DNA of 34,299 nt from an uncultured Bacteroidaceae bacterium. GTDB taxonomy: Bacteria > Bacteroidota > Bacteroidia > Bacteroidales > Bacteroidaceae. The notes beneath the pieces were generated by a model, which saw only the letters and a list, made by a program, of their open reading frames with translations, was not told the DNA's origin and did no database searches. Position 1 is the stretch's first letter; the number at the start of each line of letters is the position of its first letter. A program made the translations under genes and the position numbers. Shown here piece after piece: positions 24,757 through 32,566 of this stretch. The stretch is taken from contig CAJOLZ010000030.1 in the NCBI GenBank assembly GCA_905235575.1, positions 1 to 34,299 on the forward strand, read 5' to 3'.

Positions 24757-24764
24757 CAAAGTTA
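24757..24764 (-). promoter_or_regulatory. -7 box (TAACTTTG) for the small-protein/AKR/GH51/activase operon
   Basis: TAACTTTG on the minus strand, about 90 nt upstream of the small OB-fold gene, matches TAnnTTTG. Transcription would start near 24750, giving a leader of about 80 nt. Confidence 0.55.
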
Positions 24765-24910
24765 CGAAGAAAAATCGTCCTTTCTGCATTCTCCGCAGGA
24801 GAAATGATGTGTCCTGTTTTCCCGATGTGCTGGGCGAAGTGCCCGATGTATTGCGAATAATGCTTACACTTTTCTTTTCCTGTTTCCTGCGGAAATGAAA
24901 TTTCGCCTGT

Positions 24911-24972
24911 CGCAACTCGTTCCTTCGGCTGACACACCGTGCTGCGATGGCCGTTGCACCGTGGTGCGTTTT
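24911..24972 (+). repeat. 22-nt tandem palindromic array 5 (degenerate)
   Basis: Two recognisable cores start at 24933 (CACACCGTGCTGCG) and 24955 (TGCACCGTGGTGCG), with TTTT after the second. A weaker unit starts at 24911 (CGCAACTCGTTCCT), still 22 nt away. This is the most decayed copy, lying between the araC 3' end and the small-protein promoter. Confidence 0.75.
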
Positions 24973-25194
24973 CTCGCAGACCGCGTTTGCTGGCCGAAAT
25001 CTGGGCGACATCGCTGGCAACGAAAAATTTAGAGGTGCTGAGAATCAGGCGGTTGGATTCTCGTCCTCCCGTGGTCTTCATCTCGTCGCAGCGAAGCCCA
25101 CTCATTCTCATCGCCTCTCACGTCGTTTTTCGGCACCCCTTGTGTGTCGGGGTGCGCTTCAGTCTTCCGATTTCAGGACATCCAAAGTCGCCTG
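24973..25194. other. Gene-free stretch between araC and the small-protein operon
   Basis: No convincing gene is seen. The minus strand has a weak open frame (ASDVAQISASKRGLRENAP) that runs into the repeat array and looks non-coding or degenerate. A hairpin GCACCCC/GGGGTGC occurs at 25133-25155, without a T-run on the side facing araC transcription. Confidence 0.5.
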
Positions 25195-25218
25195 GCCCTA
25201 ATGACCGGTTCGGGCTTA
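25195..25218 (-). repeat. Hairpin directly after the araC stop codon
   Basis: On the minus strand the araC TAA is followed at once by GCCCGAA-CCGGTCA-TTAGGGC, an inverted repeat of 7-nt arms (one mismatch). It matches the one after the omega-amidase stop at 30440-30464 (consensus CCYKAAYCGGTCATTMGGG). No T-run follows, so a 3'-end stabilising or processing role is as likely as termination. Confidence 0.6.
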
Positions 25219-26106
25219 GCTTTTTACCTGATTCTCCTTCATGCGTTTTCGGTACTCCTTGGGGGGATAGCCCAGATGTTGCTTCACGTAGCGTCCGAAG
25301 AACGATTCGTTGCTGAAATTCAGTTCGTGAGCAATCTCCTTGATACTGCAGTCGGTGGTGCGCAGGCGCTGCGCAATCATATTTGCGGTGTAGGAATGAA
25401 TCATCTGTGTGGGTGTCTTTCCGCACGAGTTCCGCACGATGACGGAGAGATATTTGGGTGTGATGCACATCTGCTGGGCGTAGTACGAGACGTTGCGCTC
25501 CCGTCCTCCGCTGGCCCACAGCAGCTGCACGAATCGCTTGAACTGCTGTTCGCCCATCGGCAGGAATGCATTGTTTTCGTCGGGCGTGTTGTTGATGATG
25601 TCGGAGAGCAGATAGAGGAACGACTGGACGAGCGAGCGCACCATCGGCCGGAACTGGCTGCATTCTGTCGCTGCCTGCTCCAGACGTATGATTTGGTATA
25701 GGTGTTCGGCCACCTCCATCTGCACTTGAGTCAGATGCACCAGCGGGTGGTCGTTCAGCGAGAGTGCCTTTTGCCACGTGCGGCGGTAGGTGTGGAACAC
25801 ATTGTCCATGGCTGTCACGCCGATGCCGAAGCCGCGCACGTGGACGTCGGGCGAGACCATCAGTTGCTCGATGCTCGCCGTGGGCAGACAGGCCAGACCC
25901 CATCCGGGACGGGCCTCATAGTCGCGACCTCCCATACGCAGTCGGACGGCCCCTCGGTAGCACACTGCCAGCACAACCATGTTCATGGTCGAAAATCGCT
26001 GCTGGACGGTCCATTTCTCGCCATTCTCGGTCGACTGGAATATGTCTCCGAACTGCTCGAAAACCACGATATCGCCATCCGAATATCTAATCATTTGCTC
26101 CTCCAT
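25216..26106 (-). CDS. AraC-family transcriptional regulator
   Basis: A 296-residue regulator. The N-terminal half (MIRYSDGDIVVFEQFG, with GRDYEARPGWGLACLP) resembles a cupin-like sensor domain. The C-terminal AraC domain has two HTH motifs: NVSYYAQQMCITPKYLSVIV, and CSIKEIAHELNFSNESFFGRYV with the usual GYPPKEYRKR end. It is divergent from the TolC/EmrA/EmrB operon and probably controls it. A GTG at 26130 lies next to the promoter box and is rejected; the ATG at 26106 is used. The ligand is unknown. Confidence 0.93.
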   Translation of the reverse strand: MEEQMIRYSDGDIVVFEQFGDIFQSTENGEKWTVQQRFSTMNMVVLAVCYRGAVRLRMGGRDYEARPGWGLACLPTASIEQLMVSPDVHVRGFGIGVTAMDNVFHTYRRTWQKALSLNDHPLVHLTQVQMEVAEHLYQIIRLEQAATECSQFRPMVRSLVQSFLYLLSDIINNTPDENNAFLPMGEQQFKRFVQLLWASGGRERNVSYYAQQMCITPKYLSVIVRNSCGKTPTQMIHSYTANMIAQRLRTTDCSIKEIAHELNFSNESFFGRYVKQHLGYPPKEYRKRMKENQVKS

Positions 26107-26134
26107 TTTATTTCGTTTTAGGATATTCACGCTG

Positions 26135-26142
26135 CAAAGATA
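26135..26142 (-). promoter_or_regulatory. -7 box (TATCTTTG) for araC
   Basis: TATCTTTG on the minus strand, about 29 nt before the chosen araC ATG, matches TAnnTTTG and supports the ATG at 26106 over the GTG at 26130. Confidence 0.6.
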
Positions 26143-26187
26143 GTCATTATTTCTCTTCCACCTCGTTCAAAGCGTCACTATCTTTGT

Positions 26188-26241
26188 ACTATCTGCGAAG
26201 AACGCTGCCATTTTGCATTCTAAATGACGTTTCGCAGTAGT
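26188..26241. promoter_or_regulatory. Inverted repeat between araC and efflux operon
   Basis: ACTATCTGCGAA (26188-26199) and TTCGCAGTAGT (26231-26241) are inverted copies with one extra base, centred about 43 nt apart. The right arm lies just upstream of the tolC -7 box. Such a pair is a plausible operator for the divergent AraC regulator; binding itself is inferred. Confidence 0.5.
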
Positions 26242-26249
26242 GTATTTAC

Positions 26250-26257
26250 TAATTTTG
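26250..26257 (+). promoter_or_regulatory. -7 box (TAATTTTG) for tolC-emrA-emrB operon
   Basis: TAATTTTG fits TAnnTTTG and gives a leader of about 20 nt before the ATG at 26286. No good -33 TTTG is present, as would be expected for an activator-dependent promoter. A second box TATCTTTG lies at 26179-26186. Confidence 0.6.
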
Positions 26258-26285
26258 CAACTCCATTTGTTATATATAAGATAAG

Positions 26286-27623
26286 ATGACGAGGACAAAA
26301 AGAACATTTTCTTTCCTGCTTGCATGTCTGACGGTGCTTACTGCTGCCGCGCAGACCAAGACGTTGGGCGAGTGTATAAAGATAGGTATTGAGCGCAACC
26401 TGCAGCTGCGCACCAGCCGAATCGACATCCGCAAAGGCGAGACCATGATAACGCAGAGCCGCGCCATGCTGCTGCCCAAAGTGGACGGAACCATCCAGCT
26501 GATTGACTATCTGAAGAACCCCGTGCAGGTGAGCGGCGGAACACTCATTGCCATGGACTTCCCCGACCAGATGACATGGCAGCGCGTGACCACGATGCAA
26601 TACAACTCGCAGGCCATGCTCCAGGTGCAGATGCCGCTCTACAACCAGAGCATTCTGGCTGCCATCGATGCCGCCAAGACGGTGAAGGAACTCAACACGT
26701 TGGCCTACGACAAGGCATGCGAGACGCTCACGGTGCAGATTGCCAAGACATACTATGCAGCCCAGGCTTGCAAGGAGCAGCGCCTGCTCATCGACGAGGA
26801 CGTGAAGCGCATGAACGAGCTGCGCGACATCACACAAGCACTCTTCGAACAGGGCGTCATACTCGAAGTGGACTTCACCCGCATCAAGATTAACATCACC
26901 AACCTGGAGACGATGAGCGCACAGTACCAGATGGTTTACGAACAGCAGCTCAACACGTTGCGCTTCCTGCTCGACCTCGCTGCATCGGAACCCATCGACG
27001 TGGAACGCATGGAGCCGACCCTGCGCCAGGTGACTGCCCAGGGCATCAGCAGCAGCCTGCCTGACCAACTCCTGCTCGACAAGCAACGTACGCTTAACGA
27101 GAAGCAGGTGCGCCTCACACGCGCCGGCTATCTGCCCTCCATCGGCATCCTCGGACAGACTGGCTATCTGGGCTATCAGGAGAAGTTCCGCCACTTCTTC
27201 AAGCACTTCGACAACCGTCACTTTGGCATGGCTGCCGTGGGATTCCAGGTGAACATCCCCCTCTTCGATGCGCGCGACAAACAGCTGCGCGTCCGCCAAT
27301 ATCACTTCGATGCCGAAAAAATTGCGACCAACCGCGAGCTTGTCGATGCAAACATCAAGAAGGATTATCTGAATGCTTCGCTCCAGCTCACCCAGAACGA
27401 GCAGATTTATGCTACGCAGAGCCAGAATCTGGAACAGGCACGGAGCGTTTACAATGTGGCTGCTTTACGCTATCGCGAAGGCGTCAGCTCCATGACCGAG
27501 CTCTTGCAGGATGACATGCGACTCAATGGCTGCGAGCGCGACATCGTGAACGCTCACTTGCAGTACAACCTTGCGCTTGTCGACTACCTGCGCCTCGAGA
27601 ACAACCTCGATGCCCTCAAATAA
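26286..27623 (+). CDS. TolC-type outer-membrane efflux protein
   Basis: An outer-membrane channel of the OEP family, 445 residues. A signal peptide (MTRTKRTFSFLLACLTVLTAAAQ) is followed by long alpha-helical repeats: TLGECIKIGIERNLQLRTSRIDIRKGE and a second half with NLEQARSVYNVAALRYREGVSSMTELL, the typical C-terminal OEP repeat. It exports substrates across the periplasm with the adaptor and MFS pump encoded downstream. Gap to the adaptor gene is 34 nt. It has no lipobox, unlike many OprM-type proteins. Confidence 0.93.
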   Translation: MTRTKRTFSFLLACLTVLTAAAQTKTLGECIKIGIERNLQLRTSRIDIRKGETMITQSRAMLLPKVDGTIQLIDYLKNPVQVSGGTLIAMDFPDQMTWQRVTTMQYNSQAMLQVQMPLYNQSILAAIDAAKTVKELNTLAYDKACETLTVQIAKTYYAAQACKEQRLLIDEDVKRMNELRDITQALFEQGVILEVDFTRIKINITNLETMSAQYQMVYEQQLNTLRFLLDLAASEPIDVERMEPTLRQVTAQGISSSLPDQLLLDKQRTLNEKQVRLTRAGYLPSIGILGQTGYLGYQEKFRHFFKHFDNRHFGMAAVGFQVNIPLFDARDKQLRVRQYHFDAEKIATNRELVDANIKKDYLNASLQLTQNEQIYATQSQNLEQARSVYNVAALRYREGVSSMTELLQDDMRLNGCERDIVNAHLQYNLALVDYLRLENNLDALK

Positions 27624-27657
27624 CCCTCATTAAGAACAGAAATAAACAAAATAACGT

Positions 27658-28677
27658 ATGAAGAAACTTGCAGTAAGGATTATAGCCCTGTGCCTCGTTG
27701 CGGTGGGGCTGTTTGTGGTGATAGGCCTGTTCATCGACGGCGACACCGAATGGACCAACGACGCTCAGGTGGAGCAGTACATCTCGCCCATCAACGCCAA
27801 GGTGCCGGGCTACATCAAGGAGATTCGCTTCAAGGAGCATCAGTTCGTGCACCAGGGCGACACCCTCATGCTCATCGACGACCGCGAGTATCAGGTCAAC
27901 GTAAAGCAGGCCGAAGCAACGCTGCTCGACGCACAGAGCGGACGTATCGTGGTGGACAACACGGAACGCACCGCAGCCACGGCATCCTCGGTCTATGATG
28001 CCGGCATCGAGGAAGCGAAGATTCGCATTGCCAAGCTCGAACGCGATACCAAGCGTTTCACCGAGCTGCTGAAGCAGAATGCTGCCACCCCCATTCAGGT
28101 GGAGCAGTACCAGACGGAACTCGATGCAGCACGCCAGAAACTCGCACAGCTCGAGCGTCAGAAGGCTGCTTCGCGCTCACAGGTGACCGAGGTCACGCAG
28201 CGTAAGACCAATGCCGACGCTGCCATCCTGCGTGCTGAGGCTGCTGTCGATATGGCGCGCCTCAACCTGAGCTACACCGTGGTGACGGCTCCCAACGACG
28301 GATGGCTCGGCCGACGCACCATACAGGAGGGACAGCTCGTAAGCCCGGGTGTCACGCTCACGACCATCATCCCCAACACCAACAAGTGGATTGTGGCCAA
28401 CTTCAAAGAGACGCAGCTGGCACGCATCCGCAAGGGACAGAACGTCGAGGTCACCGTGGATGCCATCCCCGGCAAGAAATTCACGGGCAAAGTCTCCGAC
28501 ATATCGCAGGCCACAGGCTCTAAATATGCCATCCTTCCCACCGACAACTCGTCGGGCAACTTCGTAAAGATTCAGCAGCGCGTGCCCGTCCGCATCGACC
28601 TCGAAGACCTCTCGCAGGAGGATAACGAACGCATGGCAGCCGGCATGATGTGCGAAGTCAGAGTCGACGTGAAATAA
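27658..28677 (+). CDS. HlyD/EmrA-type membrane fusion protein
   Basis: A periplasmic adaptor of 339 residues. It has one N-terminal TM anchor (VRIIALCLVAVGLFVVIGLFI), then the barrel-sandwich half (INAKVPGYIKEIRFKEHQFVHQGDTLMLID). A long coiled-coil hairpin follows (about 85-195, rich in KLERDTKRFTELLKQ and QTELDAARQKLAQLERQ). The second lipoyl half is NLSYTVVTAPNDGWLGRRTIQEGQLVSPG and the beta-barrel part NTNKWIVANFKETQLARIRKGQ. Its partner is the EmrB-like MFS pump immediately downstream (18 nt). EmrA-like is a fair name. Confidence 0.94.
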   Translation: MKKLAVRIIALCLVAVGLFVVIGLFIDGDTEWTNDAQVEQYISPINAKVPGYIKEIRFKEHQFVHQGDTLMLIDDREYQVNVKQAEATLLDAQSGRIVVDNTERTAATASSVYDAGIEEAKIRIAKLERDTKRFTELLKQNAATPIQVEQYQTELDAARQKLAQLERQKAASRSQVTEVTQRKTNADAAILRAEAAVDMARLNLSYTVVTAPNDGWLGRRTIQEGQLVSPGVTLTTIIPNTNKWIVANFKETQLARIRKGQNVEVTVDAIPGKKFTGKVSDISQATGSKYAILPTDNSSGNFVKIQQRVPVRIDLEDLSQEDNERMAAGMMCEVRVDVK

Positions 28678-28695
28678 GACGCAGCAAGACACTCC

Positions 28696-30288
28696 ATGAC
28701 AGCCGATAACAACCAGACCTCGTCCCTGCCTTTCTATTCGTGGATGCCCAAGCCACTTGGCATCCTCATCTTTCTGATGCTCTACATGTCGCCCATCTTC
28801 TCGGGAGGCATGAACCTCAGCATCTCACCCGAACTGGTGGGGTATCATGGCTGGCTCTCCGAGGACATTCAGATGGCCTATTTCTCCACGGCCCTCGGCA
28901 TCTGTGTCTTCCCGCCGCTCATGCTCAAGTATCTCACCACCCACCGACTGAAGCAGACGCTGCTCTGCGGCCTCTTGCTGATGATTGTGGGCAATATCTG
29001 TGTGCTCACCACCCACTGGGTGCCAGCCCTCTGTGTGGTCTGCATGATGATGGGATGTCTGCGTGTCATGATGCTTGTCAGCCTCACCTTTGCCGTCGGT
29101 CCCTATCTGCTCAATGCCGATATCATCAAGATGTTCACCGTAGAGCCGCCCCCAATGTCTTCGGAGGAGCAGATACAGGCTTCCCACGGAAAGGCGGTGC
29201 AGGTGCTCCTGCTCTACTTCATCATCCTCGCCTTTGCCTACCTCAGCAACTGGCTTTACGCCTGGGTCACCTATCATTTCGACTGGCGCATGTCTTTCGT
29301 CATGGTCATCGGACTCTTGCTCGTCGATCTCTTCCTCGTGCTTTCCACCATGCAGACCGAGCCGGTGAAGCCCGACCAGGAGATGGATCTCTGGCTCGTC
29401 CTCGACACTGTGCTGATGATGGGCATCCTCGTCCCCATGACCTATGTCCTCATCTACGGCAAGACGCTCGATTGGTTCTCCTCGCCGCGCATCCAGCTCT
29501 GCGTGGGTCTCTCGCTCATCTGCCTCGGACTCTTCCTCTGCCGGACGCTCCGCAGCGACTACCTCAACCTGCGCATCTTCAACTACCGCAACCCTTCCAT
29601 CGCCATGCTTATCTTCCTCATGGCCATGGTCTGCAACACTCCCGCCTCCATCATCCAGAGTTTTGCCCAGCTTACGGCTAACATCAACAACGAGCAGTCG
29701 GCAGCCCTCTACCTGTGGGCCATCCTGGGACTGTTCGGAGGCTTCTTCGTGGCCCTCCTGCTCGGTCGCCGCCGCACCCCCTACCGCTTCGTCTTTGCCC
29801 TCGGATTTCTGCTGATGTGCGCCTGCCATGTCTACATGTATTTCCAGTACCAGACCGAGGGTCTCTATCAGAATATGCGGCTTCCGATGGCGCTCACCTT
29901 CGCCGGACTTATGATGCTCTATCCTCTCGGGGCCTCCTATGGCATGAACCGTCTGCCGGTGCGCCACTTCGTAGGTTTCGTTTTCATCATGATTCTGATG
30001 CGTAACACCATTGCGCCCATCCTCGGCGTAAGCCTGCTCTCCAACGGGATGCAGGAGCGCCAGCAGTATTACAACACGCGAATGGTCGAGAACGTCGATG
30101 CCCAGAACCCCAACATACAGGCCATCGGAGGTATTACACCCACAACCGTGCCGCTCCTCTACATGAGCAAGGCTCGCCAGAGTGCCATCCTTGCCATGCG
30201 TGACATCAGCGGCGTAACCATCTGGGTAACAGCCGGCATGACCGTTGTATGCCTGCTCCTCCCCTTCAGAAAAGAAGACCGAACGTAG
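28696..30288 (+). CDS. EmrB-like MFS multidrug efflux pump
   Basis: A 530-residue major facilitator of the DHA2-like drug/H+ antiporter type, with many hydrophobic helices (probably 14), for example PLGILIFLMLYMSPIFSGGM, RLKQTLLCGLLLMIVGNICVL and LYLWAILGLFGGFFVALLLG. The order TolC, EmrA, EmrB on one transcript forms a complete tripartite pump. The substrate cannot be read from the sequence, but antibiotics, bile salts or fatty acids are typical. Its stop codon lies in one half of a 36-nt imperfect duplication. Confidence 0.9.
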   Translation: MTADNNQTSSLPFYSWMPKPLGILIFLMLYMSPIFSGGMNLSISPELVGYHGWLSEDIQMAYFSTALGICVFPPLMLKYLTTHRLKQTLLCGLLLMIVGNICVLTTHWVPALCVVCMMMGCLRVMMLVSLTFAVGPYLLNADIIKMFTVEPPPMSSEEQIQASHGKAVQVLLLYFIILAFAYLSNWLYAWVTYHFDWRMSFVMVIGLLLVDLFLVLSTMQTEPVKPDQEMDLWLVLDTVLMMGILVPMTYVLIYGKTLDWFSSPRIQLCVGLSLICLGLFLCRTLRSDYLNLRIFNYRNPSIAMLIFLMAMVCNTPASIIQSFAQLTANINNEQSAALYLWAILGLFGGFFVALLLGRRRTPYRFVFALGFLLMCACHVYMYFQYQTEGLYQNMRLPMALTFAGLMMLYPLGASYGMNRLPVRHFVGFVFIMILMRNTIAPILGVSLLSNGMQERQQYYNTRMVENVDAQNPNIQAIGGITPTTVPLLYMSKARQSAILAMRDISGVTIWVTAGMTVVCLLLPFRKEDRT

Positions 30289-30325
30289 CTTTTCTACTGT
30301 CTATAAAAAGAAGATAGAACGTAGC
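30270..30325 (+). repeat. Imperfect 36-nt duplication at emrB-like 3' end
   Basis: AAAAGAAGACCGAACGTAGC (30270-30289, containing the stop TAG) recurs as AAAAGAAGATAGAACGTAGC at 30306-30325, with two changes. It is a short tandem duplication, possibly a replication slip, just before the repeat array. Confidence 0.75.
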
Positions 30326-30344
30326 ACTGCACTTCAACGCCTGA

Positions 30345-30408
30345 CGCACCACACTGCGAAAGACAACGCACCACGTTGCGACGGCCGTCGCAGCGTGGTG
30401 CGTTTTTT
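30345..30408 (+). repeat. 22-nt tandem palindromic array 6 (3 units)
   Basis: Cores start at 30345 (CGCACCACACTGCG), 30367 (CGCACCACGTTGCG) and 30389 (CGCAGCGTGGTGCG), 22 nt apart, ending in T6 at 30403-30408. As in array 1 the last unit is the inverse of the unit before, giving a long stem (CGCACCACG and CGTGGTGCG arms) followed by T6. It lies between the convergent efflux and omega-amidase genes and probably ends the efflux transcript. A weaker hairpin, GGGAC/GTCCC then TTT, follows at 30419-30440. Confidence 0.9.
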
Positions 30409-30439
30409 AGTTCATAACGGGACGACTTTTTAGTCCCTT

Positions 30440-30464
30440 TAACCCGAATGACCGATTAAGGTTA
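30440..30464 (-). repeat. Hairpin at the omega-amidase stop codon
   Basis: On the minus strand the sequence from the stop codon reads TAACCTTAAT-CGGTC-ATTCGGGTTA, an inverted repeat with the TAA stop in its first arm (TAACC/GGTTA). It shares AAYCGGTCATTMGGG with the hairpin after araC. A few bases later GGGAC follows, with no T-run. Confidence 0.6.
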
Positions 30465-31229
30465 AATCCTTATTATCAACGATTCGTCGCGCTCTCTCAG
30501 CAAGGGGAATTTCTTCTGGTAGCGCATCAGAAAGTCCATGTCGATGGTACCTGTCAGGACGGTCTCCGTATGGTCGGGGCACTCCATGTCACGCCCGTAG
30601 GGGTCCACGAATGTCGTTCCGCCTGTGTAGTTGCTCTGCGGGTCGTTGCCTACGCGGTTGGCTGCCAGCACATAGCATTGGTTCTCAATGGCGCGTGCCC
30701 TCACCAGTGTGCGCCATGCCAGGTGGCGTTTCGTGGGCCACGAACCCACGTAGATGATGGCGTCGTAGTCGTCGTGGTTACGCGACCAGATGGGGAAGCG
30801 CAGGTCGTAGCACACGAGCAGCAGGAAGCGTACTCCCTTCCATTCCACCACTTTACGTTTCTGCCCGGCGGTGTAGTGCACGTTCTCGCCTCCGTAGGTG
30901 AAGAGGTGGTGCTTGTCGTAATACTCCGTCTCGCCCGAGGGTTTCACGAAGTAGCAGCGGTTGCGGTAGGTACCGTCGCCCAGCCGTGTGGCCACACTGC
31001 CCACGATGGCGGCGCCCGTCTCGGCAGCCTTCTGTTTCATCCACTGCAGCGCTTCGCCGTTTTCGCTGTCGGCGATGGCGGTGGGCTTGGTGGCGAAGCC
31101 GGTGTTCCACATCTCGGGGAGCACATAGAGGTCGCTCCCGGGGTCAGATGCGATGGCGCGGGCGGCGCGAATCATGTTCTCCTTGGGTTGTGCCCACACC
31201 ACGTCTTGTTGAATGAGTGTCACTTTCAT
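30462..31229 (-). CDS. Omega-amidase / nitrilase-family amidohydrolase (YafV-like)
   Basis: A carbon-nitrogen hydrolase of 255 residues with the triad E39 (VLPEMWNTGF), K106 (DKHHLFTYGGE) and C140 (LLLVCYDLRFP). The spacing and the WNTGF and GGENVHYTAG motifs match the omega-amidase/YafV branch, which removes ammonia from 2-oxoglutaramate or succinamate as metabolite repair. The glutamate, lysine and cysteine are directly visible; the substrate is inferred from the family. It is the last gene of a minus-strand operon, 34 nt after the B3/B4-domain gene. The stop is within a hairpin. Confidence 0.92.
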   Translation of the reverse strand: MKVTLIQQDVVWAQPKENMIRAARAIASDPGSDLYVLPEMWNTGFATKPTAIADSENGEALQWMKQKAAETGAAIVGSVATRLGDGTYRNRCYFVKPSGETEYYDKHHLFTYGGENVHYTAGQKRKVVEWKGVRFLLLVCYDLRFPIWSRNHDDYDAIIYVGSWPTKRHLAWRTLVRARAIENQCYVLAANRVGNDPQSNYTGGTTFVDPYGRDMECPDHTETVLTGTIDMDFLMRYQKKFPLLRERDESLIIRI

Positions 31230-31263
31230 CTCGACAATCTTTTACCTGTTTTATCTCCCTAAT

Positions 31264-31938
31264 TTAGAATTGAATAATCTCTCCGCCGTCGCTCTCGGCA
31301 TAGCGTTGCAGCAGTTCCTGTATGTATTTTGCGCAGGCGGTCGTCTGTTCGCGGTTGCCGTCATAGCCGTTTATCGTGGCCAGCAGACGGCTGGTGCCCA
31401 GTTCCATCTTCGTCCTCTCGTGGTCGCTGGTGGGTGTCCCTATGCCCCCTTGAGCGTCGCGCCACACGGGCAGTCCGGCTATGTTGAGCGGTCCGCGTCC
31501 GATACCTTCGTAAGGCTCCCCTTCGCGTCCGATGCCCAGCGTCAGTTCTTCGCCCACGATCTTGTCGGCATCGAATCCGCCGATGCTGTAACCGTAGGCG
31601 ATGCTGGCCAGGTTGATGAGGTCCACGGCGGTGTCTATCTGGTAGAGGTCCTTGCCCTGCAGGGCGCGCCGCACGAGTGCCTCGGCCGACGGACGATAGC
31701 GGCTCGGGTCTTTGCCGCAGCGTTTGTAGGTTTGTCGCGTGGCTTGTATGGCAGGCATCTCCTTGATGCTGTCCACGGTGAGCAGCTGGCGGTACGATGT
31801 CAGGAAGCGGTCTATCTCTTCCCACAGGGCAGGGGAGTGGGCCGTGTTGCGGAAGTCGGCGAGCACTGCGGTGCCCACATACTCGGGGCAGGCCTGGAGC
31901 AGCTCTGCCGATACGTGCAGGGCGATGGTCTTTTTCAT
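31264..31938 (-). CDS. B3/B4 tRNA-binding domain protein
   Basis: A 224-residue stand-alone B3/B4 domain like the one in the PheT beta subunit. Recognisable parts are LSYRQLLTVDSIKEMPAIQATRQTYKRCGKDPSRYRPSAEALVRR (pattern, central) and LVNLASIAYGYSIGGFDADKI-like text (here VDLINLASIAYGYSIGGFDADKIVG). Such proteins are thought to edit or bind misacylated tRNA, but their role is not settled. The start is the ATG at 31938, overlapping the upstream gene's stop (ATGA); the longer frame upstream is the other gene's shadow. The ATGA overlap indicates coupling with the glycosylase gene. Confidence 0.85.
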   Translation of the reverse strand: MKKTIALHVSAELLQACPEYVGTAVLADFRNTAHSPALWEEIDRFLTSYRQLLTVDSIKEMPAIQATRQTYKRCGKDPSRYRPSAEALVRRALQGKDLYQIDTAVDLINLASIAYGYSIGGFDADKIVGEELTLGIGREGEPYEGIGRGPLNIAGLPVWRDAQGGIGTPTSDHERTKMELGTSRLLATINGYDGNREQTTACAKYIQELLQRYAESDGGEIIQF

Positions 31939-32543
31939 TCGAGGTAGGTTTTGAACATATGTCGATAGGCGTCGGCCTTTTTCTCGAGAGAGAGGGGGTA
32001 GGCGCGGCTGCTTGAGGGCAGACGATGGAGCACGAAGCGGTGTCCGGGCACCTCCACAGCGCTTCCCACGGCGGGCGGCGTCGCTATCTGCCACTGCTGG
32101 CACAGCGTCTGTGTGGCTTTCTCGCCCGTGGTGACGATGGCGCGCAGCTGCGGCAGGCTTGCCGTGAGCGCCTCCACATCCGTGGCCTCCACCACCTCCA
32201 GAAAGCGGTCCGAGGCGTTGTCGTGCAGACGTCGCACGGCGGTGGCGGTGTCAAAGAAGGCCAGTCCCTGCTCCTTGCAGTGTGCTTCTATCGCCTCCAG
32301 ACGGAACGTCCGCCGCTCGGTGTCGGCAAAGTAGTCGCGGTCGCCGTGGAACACAAGCCCTTCGATACGCCAGTGGTCATTGGTCCAGTTGGGGTAGTAG
32401 AAGTCCATGCACCACCGTTTCCGTTGCGGCGGAAAGCTGCCCAGGAACAGTATGCGGGCGTTCTCGGGCAGGAAGGGGCGCAGCGGATGCCATTCCACTT
32501 CCTCCGTACTGCGGGCTATGTTTTCGGTGTTCAGGTGACTCAT
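31935..32543 (-). CDS. Uracil-DNA glycosylase-superfamily protein
   Basis: A 202-residue protein of the UDG-like fold. The N-terminal motif FLGSFPPQRKRW, followed by FYYPNWTNDHWRIEGL, is the active-site loop of this branch. The end motif is HRLPSSSRAYP (H and S-rich loop that contacts the DNA base). The branch is close to the mismatch-type UDGs, which remove uracil or other damaged bases from DNA, but some members have lost that activity. It starts 23 nt after panE's stop and overlaps the B3/B4 gene by 4 nt. Confidence 0.83.
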   Translation of the reverse strand: MSHLNTENIARSTEEVEWHPLRPFLPENARILFLGSFPPQRKRWCMDFYYPNWTNDHWRIEGLVFHGDRDYFADTERRTFRLEAIEAHCKEQGLAFFDTATAVRRLHDNASDRFLEVVEATDVEALTASLPQLRAIVTTGEKATQTLCQQWQIATPPAVGSAVEVPGHRFVLHRLPSSSRAYPLSLEKKADAYRHMFKTYLE

Positions 32544-32566
32544 GGGGTGTGCACGCTCGTCGCGTT

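Noticed and set aside
24973..25111. Minus-strand open frame ASDVAQISASKRGLRENAP as a gene
   Set aside because: It runs into the repeat array, has no start or motif, and resembles intergenic sequence.
25133..25155. GCACCCC/GGGGTGC hairpin as the araC terminator
   Set aside because: There is no T-run on the minus strand after it; the stem is A-rich on the relevant side.
26107..26130. GTG start for araC at 26130
   Set aside because: It sits directly beside the -7 box, leaving no leader; the ATG at 26106 fits better.
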